Shown here: positions 45,102 to 55,108 of the stretch, one piece after another
How the letters are laid out: every line of letters starts with the position of its first letter
Numbering within the stretch: position 1 is the first letter of the stretch
Assembly (NCBI GenBank): GCA_964600235.1
Contig: CAZRIV010000007.1
Location: 120,759-184,758 of the forward strand
Source of the DNA: MWEI01 sp964600235
GTDB lineage: Bacteria; Desulfobacterota; Desulfomonilia; UBA1062
Direction: 5' to 3'
DNA: 64,000 bases
The notes under the pieces: generated by a model
Told to the model about the DNA's origin: nothing
The model's input: only the letters and a program-made list of their open reading frames with translations
Databases searched by the model: none
Made by a program: the position numbers and the translations under genes

Positions 45102-47740
45102 AAAAGATGAGGATTTTCGAACTGGCAAAAGACCTCTCCATCGATGCGAAGGATTTGCTTCGCATGGCTAAGGACCTGGCCATTTCGGTGGAAAACACCA
45201 TGAGCATCCTTGATGTACATGATATCGAAAGGATCAGGAAGCGGCTCGAGAAAGATACCCAGAAAAAGGAAGATCAACCCCTCCAGGATGTCTATGAGGA
45301 ACAGCGGGTAAGTACCAACATCATCCGCCGCAGGGCCAAGCCCGCACCCGCCCCGGAAGTCCCGGCTCCAGAGGAGCCGGCAGCATCGGCCCAGAAGGGA
45401 GAGGCGGAGGTGGCTGCCTCGGAAAAGGTCGAGAAAAAGAAAGCCCTGAAAAAGAAAGAACCGCTGAAAAAAGAAGAAGAGGAAGCAGTTGCCGAGACTG
45501 CGGCGCCAAAGAAGGCAAAGAAGGAAGTGAAGCCGGAAGAGCCGACCGCCACCCCTGTTCTTAAGGATGCCGTCCTTGAGGCGGCAGAAGCCCCGGCCGC
45601 CCCTGTCGAAGGTGAGGCAAAGCCCGAGGCTGCCCAGGCCCCTGCGGCTGTCTCCGCCATCGCCGGGGTTGGGGTGATTGTAAAGCCCCAGGAGATAGAG
45701 AAGGAAGAAGAGAAAGAAGCAAAGAAAAAAGATAAAAAGAAGGGCAAAAAGCCGCCCAAGGGCACAGAGGTCCAGGCGGAAGAGGAAGAGGCCGGCGTGG
45801 ATAAGACCGGCGCCCGTGTCGCAATTATTAAGCCGAAGGAAGAACCGGCGCCCGGCCCAGAGGTCTATACCCAGACCGAGCTTTATGGAGCAGGGAGAAC
45901 AGCCCAGGGCAAAAAGCTGAAGAAGAAAAAGGACAGGAGAGGGCAGATGCCCGCCATGCCCTTTAAAAAGAAGAAACTCAAGATATCTACGACCATAACC
46001 GTGGCGAACCTGGCAAAGGAAATGGGCGTCAAGGTATCCGAGGTTATTAAGGTGCTCATGGGCCTGGGCATAATGGCTAATCAGAATCAGTATATCGCTT
46101 CCGAGGAGGCCACCTACGTGGCCACGGAGCTGGGCTTCGAAACAGAGGAGACCAGGGACGAGATCCACGAGGAGTACTTCACGGCGTCTACCCAGGAGCG
46201 GCAGAACCTCGTTGCCCGGCCCCCTGTGGTGACGGTCATGGGACATGTCGACCACGGGAAGACATCCCTGCTCGATGCAATCCGATCTGAGAACGTCATT
46301 GACAGTGAATTCGGTGGCATCACCCAGCACATAGGCGCATACCAGGCCAAGTGCAAAGACAAGGTCATCACCTTCATCGACACCCCCGGCCACGAGGCCT
46401 TCACCTCCATGAGATCGCGCGGCGCCCAGGTAACGGACTTTGTAGTCCTGGTAGTTGCTGCGGACGACGGGGTTATGGACCAGACCAGGGAGGCCATCAA
46501 CCATGCCAAGGCAGCCAAGATACCGCTGCTCGTTGCCGTCAACAAGATTGACAAGCCCAACGCCAACCCCACGCGCGTGCGCGAACAGCTCTCCGAGCTC
46601 GGTCTAGTCCCGGAAGACTGGGGAGGGGACACTATATATGTCGATGTGTCGGCCAAGAAACACGTAGGCATAGAGGATCTTCTGGAGATGATCCTCCTCC
46701 AGGCGGAGGTCATGGATATCAAGGCAGTAGCGGACGGTCCGGCCAAAGGCGTGGTGCTTGAGTCCAAGCTCGACAAGAACAAAGGCCCCATGTGCACCAT
46801 GCTCATCCAGCAGGGGGAACTGAAACGGGGCGACATCTTTATCGTCGGCTCCAAATGGGGCAAGGCGCGGGCCATGTACGACTTCAGAGGGGCACCCATA
46901 GAGAGGGCAACCTCTGCAACGCCGGTGGAGCTCATCGGGCTTGCCGAGCCGCCGTCCGCGGGAGACACCATGTTCGTGGTGCCCAGCGAGAAGAAGGCCA
47001 AGGAGATCATCGAGTATCTTCAGGACAAGGTGAGCATATCAAGACTCCAGGCCCCTGAGCAGAAGGCCCAGGTGACCCTGGAAGACCTGTACAACCAGGT
47101 GAAAGAAGGCAAACTCAAGGAACTGAACCTCATCATCAAGGGCGATGTTCACGGGACCGTTGAGGCCATTGTCAGTTCGGTCAAGGGGATCGACACGGGC
47201 GAGGACATGATGCGTATCAATGTGATCCATTCCGCTGTCGGCGGCATCACGGAGAACGATGTGCTCCTTGCCTCTACCGCCATGGCCATCATAGTCGGGT
47301 TCAACGTGCGCCCCGAACCCAAGGTGAGGGACCTGGCAAAGAAGAGCAACGTCGAGATCAAGCTGTACACCATCATCTACGACCTCCTGGAAGACATCAA
47401 GCAGGCCCTCAGGGGCATGCTTGAGCCGGTATTCAAGGAAGTCATGCAGGGCCGGGCCGAGGTGAGGGACGTGTTCAAGGTCCCCAAGGTGGGGATCATC
47501 GCAGGATGCATGGTCACCGAAGGGACCATGGTCCGCGGGGCACAGGCCAGGCTGCTGAGAGACAATGTCGTCATTCATGAGGGCAAGGTGGAGTCGCTGA
47601 GAAGGTTCAAGGACGATGCCAGGGAAGTGGCCTCGGGCTTCGAGTGCGGCATGAGCTTCGGCAACTACAATGACGTCAAGGTCGGCGACATCATCGAATC
47701 GTTCACCAAGGAGAAAGTGGAGACCCAGACTACGTGGTGA
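45098..47740 (+). CDS. infB: translation initiation factor IF-2
   Basis: An 880-residue IF-2, the GTPase that brings fMet-tRNA to the 30S subunit. N-terminal IF2_N helices (MRIFELAKDLSIDAKDLLRMAKDL), a long charged Glu/Lys/Ala/Pro linker (about 75-280), a second IF2_N module (about 295-350), then the GTPase core with GHVDHGKT (about residue 382), DTPGHEAF and NKIDKPNA, and the C-terminal domains. It starts at the ylxR stop. The ylxP gene overlaps its end by 7 bases. Confidence 0.97.
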   Translation: MKKMRIFELAKDLSIDAKDLLRMAKDLAISVENTMSILDVHDIERIRKRLEKDTQKKEDQPLQDVYEEQRVSTNIIRRRAKPAPAPEVPAPEEPAASAQKGEAEVAASEKVEKKKALKKKEPLKKEEEEAVAETAAPKKAKKEVKPEEPTATPVLKDAVLEAAEAPAAPVEGEAKPEAAQAPAAVSAIAGVGVIVKPQEIEKEEEKEAKKKDKKKGKKPPKGTEVQAEEEEAGVDKTGARVAIIKPKEEPAPGPEVYTQTELYGAGRTAQGKKLKKKKDRRGQMPAMPFKKKKLKISTTITVANLAKEMGVKVSEVIKVLMGLGIMANQNQYIASEEATYVATELGFETEETRDEIHEEYFTASTQERQNLVARPPVVTVMGHVDHGKTSLLDAIRSENVIDSEFGGITQHIGAYQAKCKDKVITFIDTPGHEAFTSMRSRGAQVTDFVVLVVAADDGVMDQTREAINHAKAAKIPLLVAVNKIDKPNANPTRVREQLSELGLVPEDWGGDTIYVDVSAKKHVGIEDLLEMILLQAEVMDIKAVADGPAKGVVLESKLDKNKGPMCTMLIQQGELKRGDIFIVGSKWGKARAMYDFRGAPIERATSATPVELIGLAEPPSAGDTMFVVPSEKKAKEIIEYLQDKVSISRLQAPEQKAQVTLEDLYNQVKEGKLKELNLIIKGDVHGTVEAIVSSVKGIDTGEDMMRINVIHSAVGGITENDVLLASTAMAIIVGFNVRPEPKVRDLAKKSNVEIKLYTIIYDLLEDIKQALRGMLEPVFKEVMQGRAEVRDVFKVPKVGIIAGCMVTEGTMVRGAQARLLRDNVVIHEGKVESLRRFKDDAREVASGFECGMSFGNYNDVKVGDIIESFTKEKVETQTTW

Positions 47741-48018
47741 TCGGCGCCTGCGAGCTGAGGCTTTTGATCGTGGGAGCACACTCGTTAAAAGAGAAGCGCA
47801 AGGCATTGAAATCTCTTAAAGACCGCCTGTCTAGGATGAATGTATCCGTTGCCGAGGTGGATGACAACGACAAATGGCAGGCCGCGACGCTGGGGATAAC
47901 CCTGGTGAGCAACGAAACGGCATTTATCCAGTCGGTGATCGACAAGATTATCCAAGGCATAGAATTGACGGGCGAGATAGAAATTCTGGGCAGCAGGACC
48001 GAGATCATACACATATGA
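47734..48018 (+). CDS. ylxP: YlxP/DUF503-family protein
   Basis: A 94-residue ferredoxin-fold protein of the DUF503 family, conserved between infB and rbfA. Family segments: HSLKEKRKALKSLKDRLSRMNVSVAEVDDNDKWQAATLGI. Function unsettled. GTG start inside the infB end; its stop overlaps the rbfA start (ATGA). Confidence 0.9.
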   Translation: MVIGACELRLLIVGAHSLKEKRKALKSLKDRLSRMNVSVAEVDDNDKWQAATLGITLVSNETAFIQSVIDKIIQGIELTGEIEILGSRTEIIHI

Positions 48019-48377
48019 AGATACTCAGCGTACGCCAGGCAAGGGTCGGCGACCTTCTCAAGCAGACCATCGCGGAAATGATCCTGCGTAGGGTCAAGGA
48101 TCCCAGGGTGGAGGGGATCACCATCACAGGGGTGGATGTGAGCGTGGATCTGAAGAATGCCCGCATCTTTTTCTGTGTGCTTGATTCATCGAGGAAAGAT
48201 GACGCGCTGGACGGGCTCAAGAGCGCTGCCGGCTTTTTGAGGCGGGAGCTCAAGAAGGAACTGAGCCTGAGGGCCGTACCGAGCTTGTATTTTTCGTACG
48301 ACGAATCTTTCGATTACGGCTCCAAGATAGACGGGATACTCGAGACCATTGGCAAGCATGAAAACCAAGATAACTGA
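48015..48377 (+). CDS. rbfA: ribosome-binding factor A
   Basis: A 120-residue KH-like 30S maturation factor. Marks: RQARVGDLLKQTIAEMILRRVKDPRVEGITITGVDVSVDLK and KSAAGFLRRELKKELSLRAVPSLYFSYDESFDYGSKID. The ATG at 48015 overlaps the ylxP stop and begins the fold; a longer in-frame opening has no family match. The nrnA gene starts inside its end. Confidence 0.93.
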   Translation: MKILSVRQARVGDLLKQTIAEMILRRVKDPRVEGITITGVDVSVDLKNARIFFCVLDSSRKDDALDGLKSAAGFLRRELKKELSLRAVPSLYFSYDESFDYGSKIDGILETIGKHENQDN

Positions 48378-49278
48378 GGTCATCCGCGCTCACCGGTTTT
48401 TTGAGATAATCACCCACAAGGGCCCGGACGAAGACGCCGTCGGCGCCGCCAGGGCGCTCGGCCTTGCGCTGGTGTCCATGGGCAAGTCCGTGCGTATTGT
48501 GTATCCGACTCCTGTCCCCGAGGGGCTATGCTTCACCGAAGCGCCTCATGAGAAGGACATGCCGAGGGTAGAGGTCTCCTTGCTCGTGGATGTATCAGAC
48601 ATGTCCATGCTTGAGGATACAAGGCCAAGGGGTCTTGTCGCGGTGATAGATCACCACAGGACTGATACGGATCTGGGAGATGCCGCATGGATAGACTCGC
48701 AGAGATCATCCACATGCGAGATGGTCTACGAGCTCCTGGGAGACCTTGAGGTGCAGCTCACCCCTGCCATTGCATCAAACCTCTTCATGGGCCTGTTTGG
48801 AGACACCGGCGGGTTCATGCATGCAAACACGAATGCGCGGGTTTTCCGGATCGCCTGCGAGCTGACCTCTCATGGAGCAGACCCTCACAAGATAGCCTAT
48901 CAGATCAAAAAGACAAAGGCCCTGGCCTTTTATCAAATCCTTGGGGTTGTCATGGAGCGGATGATTGTCAAAGACGGGCTCTATGCAAGTTATGTTTCCT
49001 ATGACGACATGGTGCGCTTTAAAGGCAGGCCAGAGGATGCCTCGGGCATCGTTGAGGAGATTGCCTCCATTGCCGGCGCGAACCTGATCATATTACTCAA
49101 GGAACTGAAGGAAGGCACGGTGAGCTGCTCCATCAGGAGCAAGATCCCGGAGGCGGCCCTGAAGACCGCCGTTGCCTTCGGCGGCGGCGGACATGGGCTG
49201 GCCGCCGGGTTCACCATAAAGGGAAGACCCGAGGATCTCGTGGGCGAGATCGTCAAGGAAGGCATGAAGTGGCTCTAG
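48358..49278 (+). CDS. nrnA: DHH-family nanoRNase / PAP phosphatase
   Basis: A 306-residue phosphoesterase. The DHH domain has THKGPDEDAVGAARAL (a variant of HxxPDxDAxGS), LLVDVSDM and VIDHHRT (DHH motif), then GDTGGF; the C-terminal DHHA1 domain has AVAFGGGGHGLAAGFTIKG. Members degrade 2-5mer RNAs and 3'-phosphoadenosine 5'-phosphate. The ATG at 48358 is preferred to a TTG three codons before it. It lies between rbfA and truB with overlapping ends, as in many genomes. Confidence 0.92.
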   Translation: MKTKITEVIRAHRFFEIITHKGPDEDAVGAARALGLALVSMGKSVRIVYPTPVPEGLCFTEAPHEKDMPRVEVSLLVDVSDMSMLEDTRPRGLVAVIDHHRTDTDLGDAAWIDSQRSSTCEMVYELLGDLEVQLTPAIASNLFMGLFGDTGGFMHANTNARVFRIACELTSHGADPHKIAYQIKKTKALAFYQILGVVMERMIVKDGLYASYVSYDDMVRFKGRPEDASGIVEEIASIAGANLIILLKELKEGTVSCSIRSKIPEAALKTAVAFGGGGHGLAAGFTIKGRPEDLVGEIVKEGMKWL

Positions 49279-50162
49279 ACGGAATCGTGCTCATTGACAA
49301 GCCCAAGGGCATTACCTCGCGCAAGGCGGTCGACAGGGTGATGGAAAGCCTTAACGTGAAACGGGCCGGGCACTTCGGTTCTCTAGACCCATTTGCCACC
49401 GGCCTGCTGTGCATAGGCATCGGCCAGGGGACAAAGCTGCTGCCCTTCATGCAGACACACCAGAAGGAATATATCGCGCTCATCGGGTTTGAGATGTCCA
49501 CGGACACGGACGACATTACCGGCAAGGTAATGAAGAGCTTTGATGAAGTTGCAATTAACGAGGATAAATTGAAGGGTTGGTTTGAGGAGAACAAGGGGTG
49601 GATCAACCAGCTCCCCCCGGATTACTGCGCCCAGAAACTCAATGGCAAGCCCCTTTATAAGCTGAAGCGGGCCAATAAGGAAGTAAACCCGAGACCCAAG
49701 CAGGTTCAGCTTGAAGATGCAGAGATCCTTGAGGTGGGCCTTGATTGGGCGAAGGTCCGGATCGTGTGTTCCCGGGGGACCTACATACGGGCAATAGCAA
49801 GGGACGTGGGCGCCTACCTTGGGTTCGGCGGGTACTTGCGCGAACTCAGGAGGATACGAAGCGAAGGGTTCAGCCTGGAACAGGCATGTTCAATCGAGGG
49901 GCTTACACAACGCGGCGAGCAGGCGGTGATACCTCTTCTTGACGCACTGACCATACCCAAGGCGCGCGTCACCAGGACAGGAGAACAGGGTGTCCTGAAC
50001 GGACAGTCCATCCAGCTTTCCTGGGTTGTTGACGACGTGGCCGCCCCCCAGGACCAGTGTGTCGCCATCGTGAATCTGGATGGAAGCCTCTTGTGCATTG
50101 CCCGGGTGAGGCGAGAGGGAGGCATCTGGGGACACATCGCCAGAGGCTTCAAGACTTATTAG
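49269..50162 (+). CDS. truB: tRNA pseudouridine-55 synthase
   Basis: A 297-residue TruB that makes pseudouridine 55 of tRNA. Motifs: GIVLIDKPKGITSRKAVDRVM, the catalytic Asp in GHFGSLDPFATGLL, and RIVCSRGTYIRAIARDVGAYLGFGGYLRELRR. The C-terminal PUA part is short. GTG start overlapping the nrnA stop by 10 bases. It precedes rpsO by 120 bases. Confidence 0.94.
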   Translation: MALDGIVLIDKPKGITSRKAVDRVMESLNVKRAGHFGSLDPFATGLLCIGIGQGTKLLPFMQTHQKEYIALIGFEMSTDTDDITGKVMKSFDEVAINEDKLKGWFEENKGWINQLPPDYCAQKLNGKPLYKLKRANKEVNPRPKQVQLEDAEILEVGLDWAKVRIVCSRGTYIRAIARDVGAYLGFGGYLRELRRIRSEGFSLEQACSIEGLTQRGEQAVIPLLDALTIPKARVTRTGEQGVLNGQSIQLSWVVDDVAAPQDQCVAIVNLDGSLLCIARVRREGGIWGHIARGFKTY

Positions 50163-50282
50163 CTATTTACAGCAGAAATTAAGGTGTGGTAAGCTCCTGG
50201 TCTCTTTTTGACAGGAAACGTGTGTGAAGAGTCACAAAGAAGATAAAAAATAGGACGTATCTATACTCAGGAGGAATACGAA

Positions 50283-50552
50283 GTGTCTTTGCATGTAGAG
50301 GAAAAAAAGCAGATCATCGACCAGTTCAGGAAGCACGAGAGTGATACCGGCTCACCCGATGTCCAAGTGGCGATACTCACCAGGAGGATCAACGATCTTA
50401 CGGAACATTTCAAGATTCACAAGAAAGATCATCACTCCCGGAGGGGTCTCCTCATGCTCGTCGGGCAGAGAAGAAGGCTTTTAAACTACTTACGCGAACA
50501 TGATATCAAACGCTACCGCGAGCTTGTTCAGACATTGAACCTGCGGAAGTAA
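50283..50552 (+). CDS. rpsO: 30S ribosomal protein S15
   Basis: An 89-residue S15, binding the 16S three-way junction. Family segment: FRKHESDTGSPDVQVAILTRRINDLTEHFKIHKKDHHSRRGLL. GTG start with AGGAGG nine bases before. The 120-base leader holds no clear terminator, but is the usual site of S15 autocontrol. pnp follows 24 bases downstream. Confidence 0.97.
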   Translation: MSLHVEEKKQIIDQFRKHESDTGSPDVQVAILTRRINDLTEHFKIHKKDHHSRRGLLMLVGQRRRLLNYLREHDIKRYRELVQTLNLRK

Positions 50553-50576
50553 TCACTTAAGGAAGTCAGGGAGATT

Positions 50577-52664
50577 ATGAAAATACAGGCAAAAGGAACA
50601 GGGGTTCCTCTCATATTCGAAGTTGGTACTGTAGCCCGGCAGGCAGATGGTGCGGTCCTCGTGCACCAGGGAGACAGTGTGGTCCTCGTCACCTCCACCG
50701 TGGCCAAGGAAGAACGGAAGGGTGTTGATTTTCTGCCTCTCGTGGTCGAGTACCAGGAGATGAGCTATGCCGCGGGCAGGATCAAGGGCGGCTTTGTCAA
50801 GCGGGACGGCAGGCCCGGAGCCCAGGAGATATTGACGGCAAGGTGCATCGACAGGCCCATCCGTCCTCTCTTCCCGGCCAACTTTCACAATGAGATTCAG
50901 ATCATTGCCATGGTCCTTTCCGCTGATCCGGCGTGTACTCCTGATGTCATGGCAGTCAACGGGGCTTCGGCTGCATTGCATATTTCCAGCATTCCCTTAT
51001 TGGAGCCGGTGGGAGGTGCCCGGGTCGGCCTGATCGATGGTGAATTCATCATAGATCCTTCGGTCGCCCAGCTGGAAAAGAGTTCGCTGGATCTGCTGGT
51101 GGTCGGTACACGCAACGCCATTGTCATGGTAGAGGGCGAGGCGAGCGAACTCTCTGAGAACACCATCATAGACGCCATCTCCTTTGCCCATAAGAGGATC
51201 ATGGAGGTGGTGGATGCCATCGAAGAACTTCGCAGGGCGGTCGGCAAGGAAAAGATGAAGATCGCGGCCCCCCAGGAAGACCAGCCCCTTTTCGATGAGA
51301 TTATGAAGATTGCAGTCCCGCGGTTTGAGCAGATCGTTGCTGGGGCCAACTCGAAACAGTCCCGCAATGATATGATAGACCAGCTGAAAGAAGATATTCT
51401 CAAGGCCTTTGCAGACGAGTCCGAAGAAAGGCAGGCGTTTGTCAGGGCTGCCTTTGACGATGTGGAGAAAAAGACCTTGCGCTCCCTCATGAAGGCCAGG
51501 CGCGTGAGGATCGATGGAAGGGGTTTTGACGACATCCGCACCATCGATTGCCAGACAGGGATACTGCCGCGCACCCATGGATCTGCGCTCTTCACTCGAG
51601 GTGAAACCCAGGCGCTCGCTACAACGACACTGGGTACACCCAGAGACGAGCAGCGGGTGGAGACTCTTCTGGGAGAAACCACGAAATCCTTTATGCTCCA
51701 CTATTCATTCCCCCCGTTTTCAGTGGGCGAGGTCAGGATGCTCAGAGGGCCCAGCAGGCGGGAGATCGGTCACGGGAACCTGGCCGAGAGGGCATTGAGC
51801 AAGATCCTGCCCGATGTGGGGTCTTTCCCCTACACCATAAGGCTTGTTTCTGAGATACTCGAATCCAATGGATCGTCATCAATGGCAACGGTCTGCGGCG
51901 GGTCCATGTCCTTGATGGATGCTGGTGTACCGGTGAAAAAACCCGTTGCCGGGATTGCCATGGGGCTTTTGAAAGAGGGCGAAGAATACATGGTCCTCTC
52001 CGATATCTTAGGCGATGAAGACCACATTGGCGACATGGACTTCAAGGTTGCCGGGACGGCCGACGGTGTAACTGCCCTGCAGATGGACATCAAGATATCC
52101 GGTCTACCCGAGGCGGTATTGAGGGATGCCCTGGAAAAGGCCCGCATTGGAAGACTCTCGATCCTGGAGAAAATGAACAAGGCCATCAGTGCCCCCAAGT
52201 CGATCATATCGCCTTATGCCCCCAGGATTTATACGCTGCACATCAATCCGGAGAAGATCCGCGACGTCATCGGCCCAGGCGGCAAGGTCATCAAGGATAT
52301 CACCGCCAAGACAGACACCAAGATCGAGATCGATGATTCCGGCAGGATAGATATATTCTCGCCCGACGAAGATCACGCAAAGCTGGCCGTGGACATGATC
52401 CAGACGCTCACCAAAGAAATGGAGATAGGCCGTGTTTACAGCGGAAAGGTCGCCAAGATTATGGATTTCGGGGCCTTTGTAGATTTTCCCTCGGGAGAGT
52501 CAGGCCTTGTACACATCTCTCAGCTTTCCAATGAACGAGTTAAAAATGTTCGGGATGTGGTGAGCGAGGGCGATGAAATCCTCGTCAAGGTTATCGGGAT
52601 CGACTCCAAGACCGGGAAGATCCGCTTGTCGCGCAAGGAAGCCCTGGGCGAGACCAGTAACTGA
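50577..52664 (+). CDS. pnp: polyribonucleotide nucleotidyltransferase
   Basis: A 695-residue PNPase, a phosphorolytic 3'-5' exoRNase. Two RNase PH cores (about 1-215 and 300-535; second core with RTHGSALFTRGETQALATTTLGT and DILGDEDHIGDMDFKVAGT), KH (about 550-610, PEKIRDVIGPGGKVIKDI) and S1 (about 620-690, YSGKVAKIMDFGAFVDFPSGESGLVHISQLS). It follows rpsO and precedes the M16 peptidase. Confidence 0.97.
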   Translation: MKIQAKGTGVPLIFEVGTVARQADGAVLVHQGDSVVLVTSTVAKEERKGVDFLPLVVEYQEMSYAAGRIKGGFVKRDGRPGAQEILTARCIDRPIRPLFPANFHNEIQIIAMVLSADPACTPDVMAVNGASAALHISSIPLLEPVGGARVGLIDGEFIIDPSVAQLEKSSLDLLVVGTRNAIVMVEGEASELSENTIIDAISFAHKRIMEVVDAIEELRRAVGKEKMKIAAPQEDQPLFDEIMKIAVPRFEQIVAGANSKQSRNDMIDQLKEDILKAFADESEERQAFVRAAFDDVEKKTLRSLMKARRVRIDGRGFDDIRTIDCQTGILPRTHGSALFTRGETQALATTTLGTPRDEQRVETLLGETTKSFMLHYSFPPFSVGEVRMLRGPSRREIGHGNLAERALSKILPDVGSFPYTIRLVSEILESNGSSSMATVCGGSMSLMDAGVPVKKPVAGIAMGLLKEGEEYMVLSDILGDEDHIGDMDFKVAGTADGVTALQMDIKISGLPEAVLRDALEKARIGRLSILEKMNKAISAPKSIISPYAPRIYTLHINPEKIRDVIGPGGKVIKDITAKTDTKIEIDDSGRIDIFSPDEDHAKLAVDMIQTLTKEMEIGRVYSGKVAKIMDFGAFVDFPSGESGLVHISQLSNERVKNVRDVVSEGDEILVKVIGIDSKTGKIRLSRKEALGETSN

Positions 52665-52670
52665 GTACGC

Positions 52671-53927
52671 ATGATCACTTCCTCGCTCCTCCCCAATGGG
52701 GTCAGGGTTCTGACCGATCATATGCCCGGCATACGCTCGGTTTCTTTAGGCGTGTGGGTCAATGCCGGGTCCCGTAACGACCCCCCCAAGGACCGCGGGA
52801 TAGCCCATTTCACCGAGCATATGCTTTTCAAGGGAACAAACCGGCGCACCGCGCAGCAGATTGCCAAGGAGATCGATGCCCTGGGCGGGCACCTTAATGC
52901 CCAGACAGCAAAAGAATATACCGTATATTATACCAAGGTTCTCGACGAGCACCTGTATAAGGCCGCGGACATTGTCTTTGACCTCTTTCTCAACGCCGAG
53001 ATCAACCCCGTTGAACTGGAAAAGGAAAAAAAGGTCGTTCTCCAGGAAATCAGGATGACCGAAGACACCCCGGACGATTATATCACGGACCTCTTTGCCG
53101 AGGCGTTTTTCCGCGATACTACCCTTGCGGTATCGATACTTGGCTCCATTGAGCATGTCGGTTCCTTCACCCGGCAGAGCATCCTTGATTTTATAACCAC
53201 CTCGTACTCGCCCGATTCCATCATAATCGCCGGGGCAGGCAACCTCGATCACCAGGAACTGGTCGATTTAACCACAGGCCTGTTCGGCGGGTTGAGCAAG
53301 AGGCAAGGCCGTTATGATGAGCTCATACCGACATCCATGCCCGGTGTGAAGAGGGTGTATTACAAGGACATCGAACAGGTCCACTTCACCCTGGGTACTA
53401 CCGGCTCAGCCATGAACGATGAGAAGCGCTGGGCCTATATAGTCCTCAACACCATGCTCGGCGGGAGCATGAGCTCCATGCTGTTCCAGGAGGCCAGGGA
53501 GGAAAGGGGCCTTGTCTATTCGATCTATTCCTTCCTCAATGCATATCGAGACAGCGGGGCGCTGGCTATCTATGCGGCATGCACGACGGAAAACGTGAAC
53601 AAGACACTGGAAGTAATCGGTTCACAGATGAAGAGGATCAAGGGCGGCGACCTCAAGGACATAAAGCTCGATGATATCAAGGCGCAGATCAAGGGCAATC
53701 TGCTCCTGTCACGGGAAAGCTCGGTGAACCGGATGTCGTCCATGGCCAAGAACGAGATGTATTACGGCCGGGAAGTGACGGTTGAAGAGATTGTTGAAAA
53801 GCTCCAGGCTGTAAGCCTCGATGATATAGTCTCTCTGGCCAAGGATATCTTTACAGAGGACAAGCTGACCTTTGTGTCTTTAGGCAGGATAGAAGAGAAC
53901 GAAATTCAGTGGCTGCCGATATCCTGA
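52671..53927 (+). CDS. M16-family zinc peptidase
   Basis: A 418-residue processing-peptidase-like protein. The inverted zinc motif is HFTEH (HFTEHMLFKG, about residue 45) with the further Glu in KEKKVVLQEIRMTED. The second domain, with GGSMSSMLFQEAREERGLVYSIYSF, is typical of the bacterial family encoded after pnp. Its substrate is unknown. It is the last gene of the operon; the next gene is convergent. Confidence 0.9.
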   Translation: MITSSLLPNGVRVLTDHMPGIRSVSLGVWVNAGSRNDPPKDRGIAHFTEHMLFKGTNRRTAQQIAKEIDALGGHLNAQTAKEYTVYYTKVLDEHLYKAADIVFDLFLNAEINPVELEKEKKVVLQEIRMTEDTPDDYITDLFAEAFFRDTTLAVSILGSIEHVGSFTRQSILDFITTSYSPDSIIIAGAGNLDHQELVDLTTGLFGGLSKRQGRYDELIPTSMPGVKRVYYKDIEQVHFTLGTTGSAMNDEKRWAYIVLNTMLGGSMSSMLFQEAREERGLVYSIYSFLNAYRDSGALAIYAACTTENVNKTLEVIGSQMKRIKGGDLKDIKLDDIKAQIKGNLLLSRESSVNRMSSMAKNEMYYGREVTVEEIVEKLQAVSLDDIVSLAKDIFTEDKLTFVSLGRIEENEIQWLPIS

Positions 53928-53942
53928 AGGGATTGGCCTCGA

Positions 53943-54299
53943 TTATACGGATGCAGGCCTGGCAGAGGCATGCAAAAGCTCTCTGCCTCTTTCGGACAGG
54001 GCCTTACGCCATGCCGAGCGGTCTTTTCCGGCTATAGAGATGCCGATGCGATAAGTCGATTCCTCAATGGTGTACCAGTTGAGAGTCCCTTCCATGATGA
54101 CATTATCGACCCTGAGAGATAGCGTTTTGTTCAGCATATCCATCAGGCTGTCCTGGATGCGGCATGTGGGGGCCGAGCACGTCAAATCGGAGCGGGATAC
54201 ATCGCCGACGGCGCACTGCACATATGCATCTGAGATCTTACAGCCCACGGTCATTGATTCTACCTGGTACCTTTTGTTTGTCCACCCGAAGAAATTCAT
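53943..54299 (-). CDS. hypothetical protein, beta-rich
   Basis: A 118-residue protein of no recognised family. The middle (LSLRVDNVIMEGTLNWYTIEESTYRIGISI) has alternating strands like a PilZ barrel, but the RxxxR and DxSxxG residues of PilZ are not seen. Four cysteines are present in the first half. There is no signal peptide. It stands convergent to the M16 gene and divergent from truA. Confidence 0.5.
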   Translation of the reverse strand: MNFFGWTNKRYQVESMTVGCKISDAYVQCAVGDVSRSDLTCSAPTCRIQDSLMDMLNKTLSLRVDNVIMEGTLNWYTIEESTYRIGISIAGKDRSAWRKALSERGRELLHASARPASV

Positions 54300-54358
54300 C
54301 TTAATCCTTGCCTCTTTCCTGGAGTAATATATATCTTTCGGCAGGAAGCTTACGAGTC

Positions 54359-55093
54359 ATGAGAAATATCAAAAGTGTAATCGCTTATGACGGTGCGGCA
54401 TTCATGGGATGGCAGATCCAGGTCGGGGTACGGACCGTTCAGGGGACCATGGAGCATGCCCTCCGGGAGATCCTGGGGCACAAGGTGAGGGTCACGGCCT
54501 CCGGGCGGACTGATGCCGGGGTCCATGCCTTTGCCCAGGTGATCAACTTTCCGACGGATTCCGCCATACCGACCCAAGGGCTTGTCCGGGGCCTCAATTC
54601 CGTACTCCCTGGGGATATGGCGGTTCTTTCCGCCGAAGACGTCTCCTTGGATTTTCATGCCCGTTACATGGCCAAAGCCAAGACGTATGCCTATGTCATA
54701 GAGATATCACCCACCCGGAACCCCTTCCTGGACAGGTATGCCTTGCATGAGAAAGGACCGCTCGATTGCGCCGCCATGCAGGAGGCAGCCGGGTTTTTCC
54801 TGGGAGAACATGACTTTGCCTCGTTTCAGGCTTCAGGCTCAACCGTAAGGACCACCAAGAGGGTCATAGCCGTATCCGAGATCCTTCAAAAAGGTACTAA
54901 GGTGGTCTTCTGCATGCAAGGTAGCGGTTTTTTACGGCATATGGTAAGGAACATTGTCGGGACGATACTCCTAGTGGGAAAGGGCAAGCTTGCTCCTGGC
55001 GCCATGGAGCACATCATCGCCGAGCGCGACAGGAGTTCTGCCGGGCCAACAGCACCGCCCCAGGGGCTCTATCTCGTGGGTGTGGACTATTAA
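54359..55093 (+). CDS. truA: tRNA pseudouridine(38-40) synthase
   Basis: A 244-residue TruA. The catalytic Asp is in ASGRTDAGVHAFAQVINF (about residue 54). Other marks are FMGWQIQ, DFHARYMAKAKTYAYVI, and GSGFLRHMVRNIVGTILLVGKGKL. The ATG at 54359 is preferred to one 17 codons upstream because AGGAAG precedes it and it gives the usual start. The rhamnose gene begins 15 bases after its stop. Confidence 0.94.
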   Translation: MRNIKSVIAYDGAAFMGWQIQVGVRTVQGTMEHALREILGHKVRVTASGRTDAGVHAFAQVINFPTDSAIPTQGLVRGLNSVLPGDMAVLSAEDVSLDFHARYMAKAKTYAYVIEISPTRNPFLDRYALHEKGPLDCAAMQEAAGFFLGEHDFASFQASGSTVRTTKRVIAVSEILQKGTKVVFCMQGSGFLRHMVRNIVGTILLVGKGKLAPGAMEHIIAERDRSSAGPTAPPQGLYLVGVDY

Positions 55094-55108
55094 ATAGGGG
55101 AGAATGCA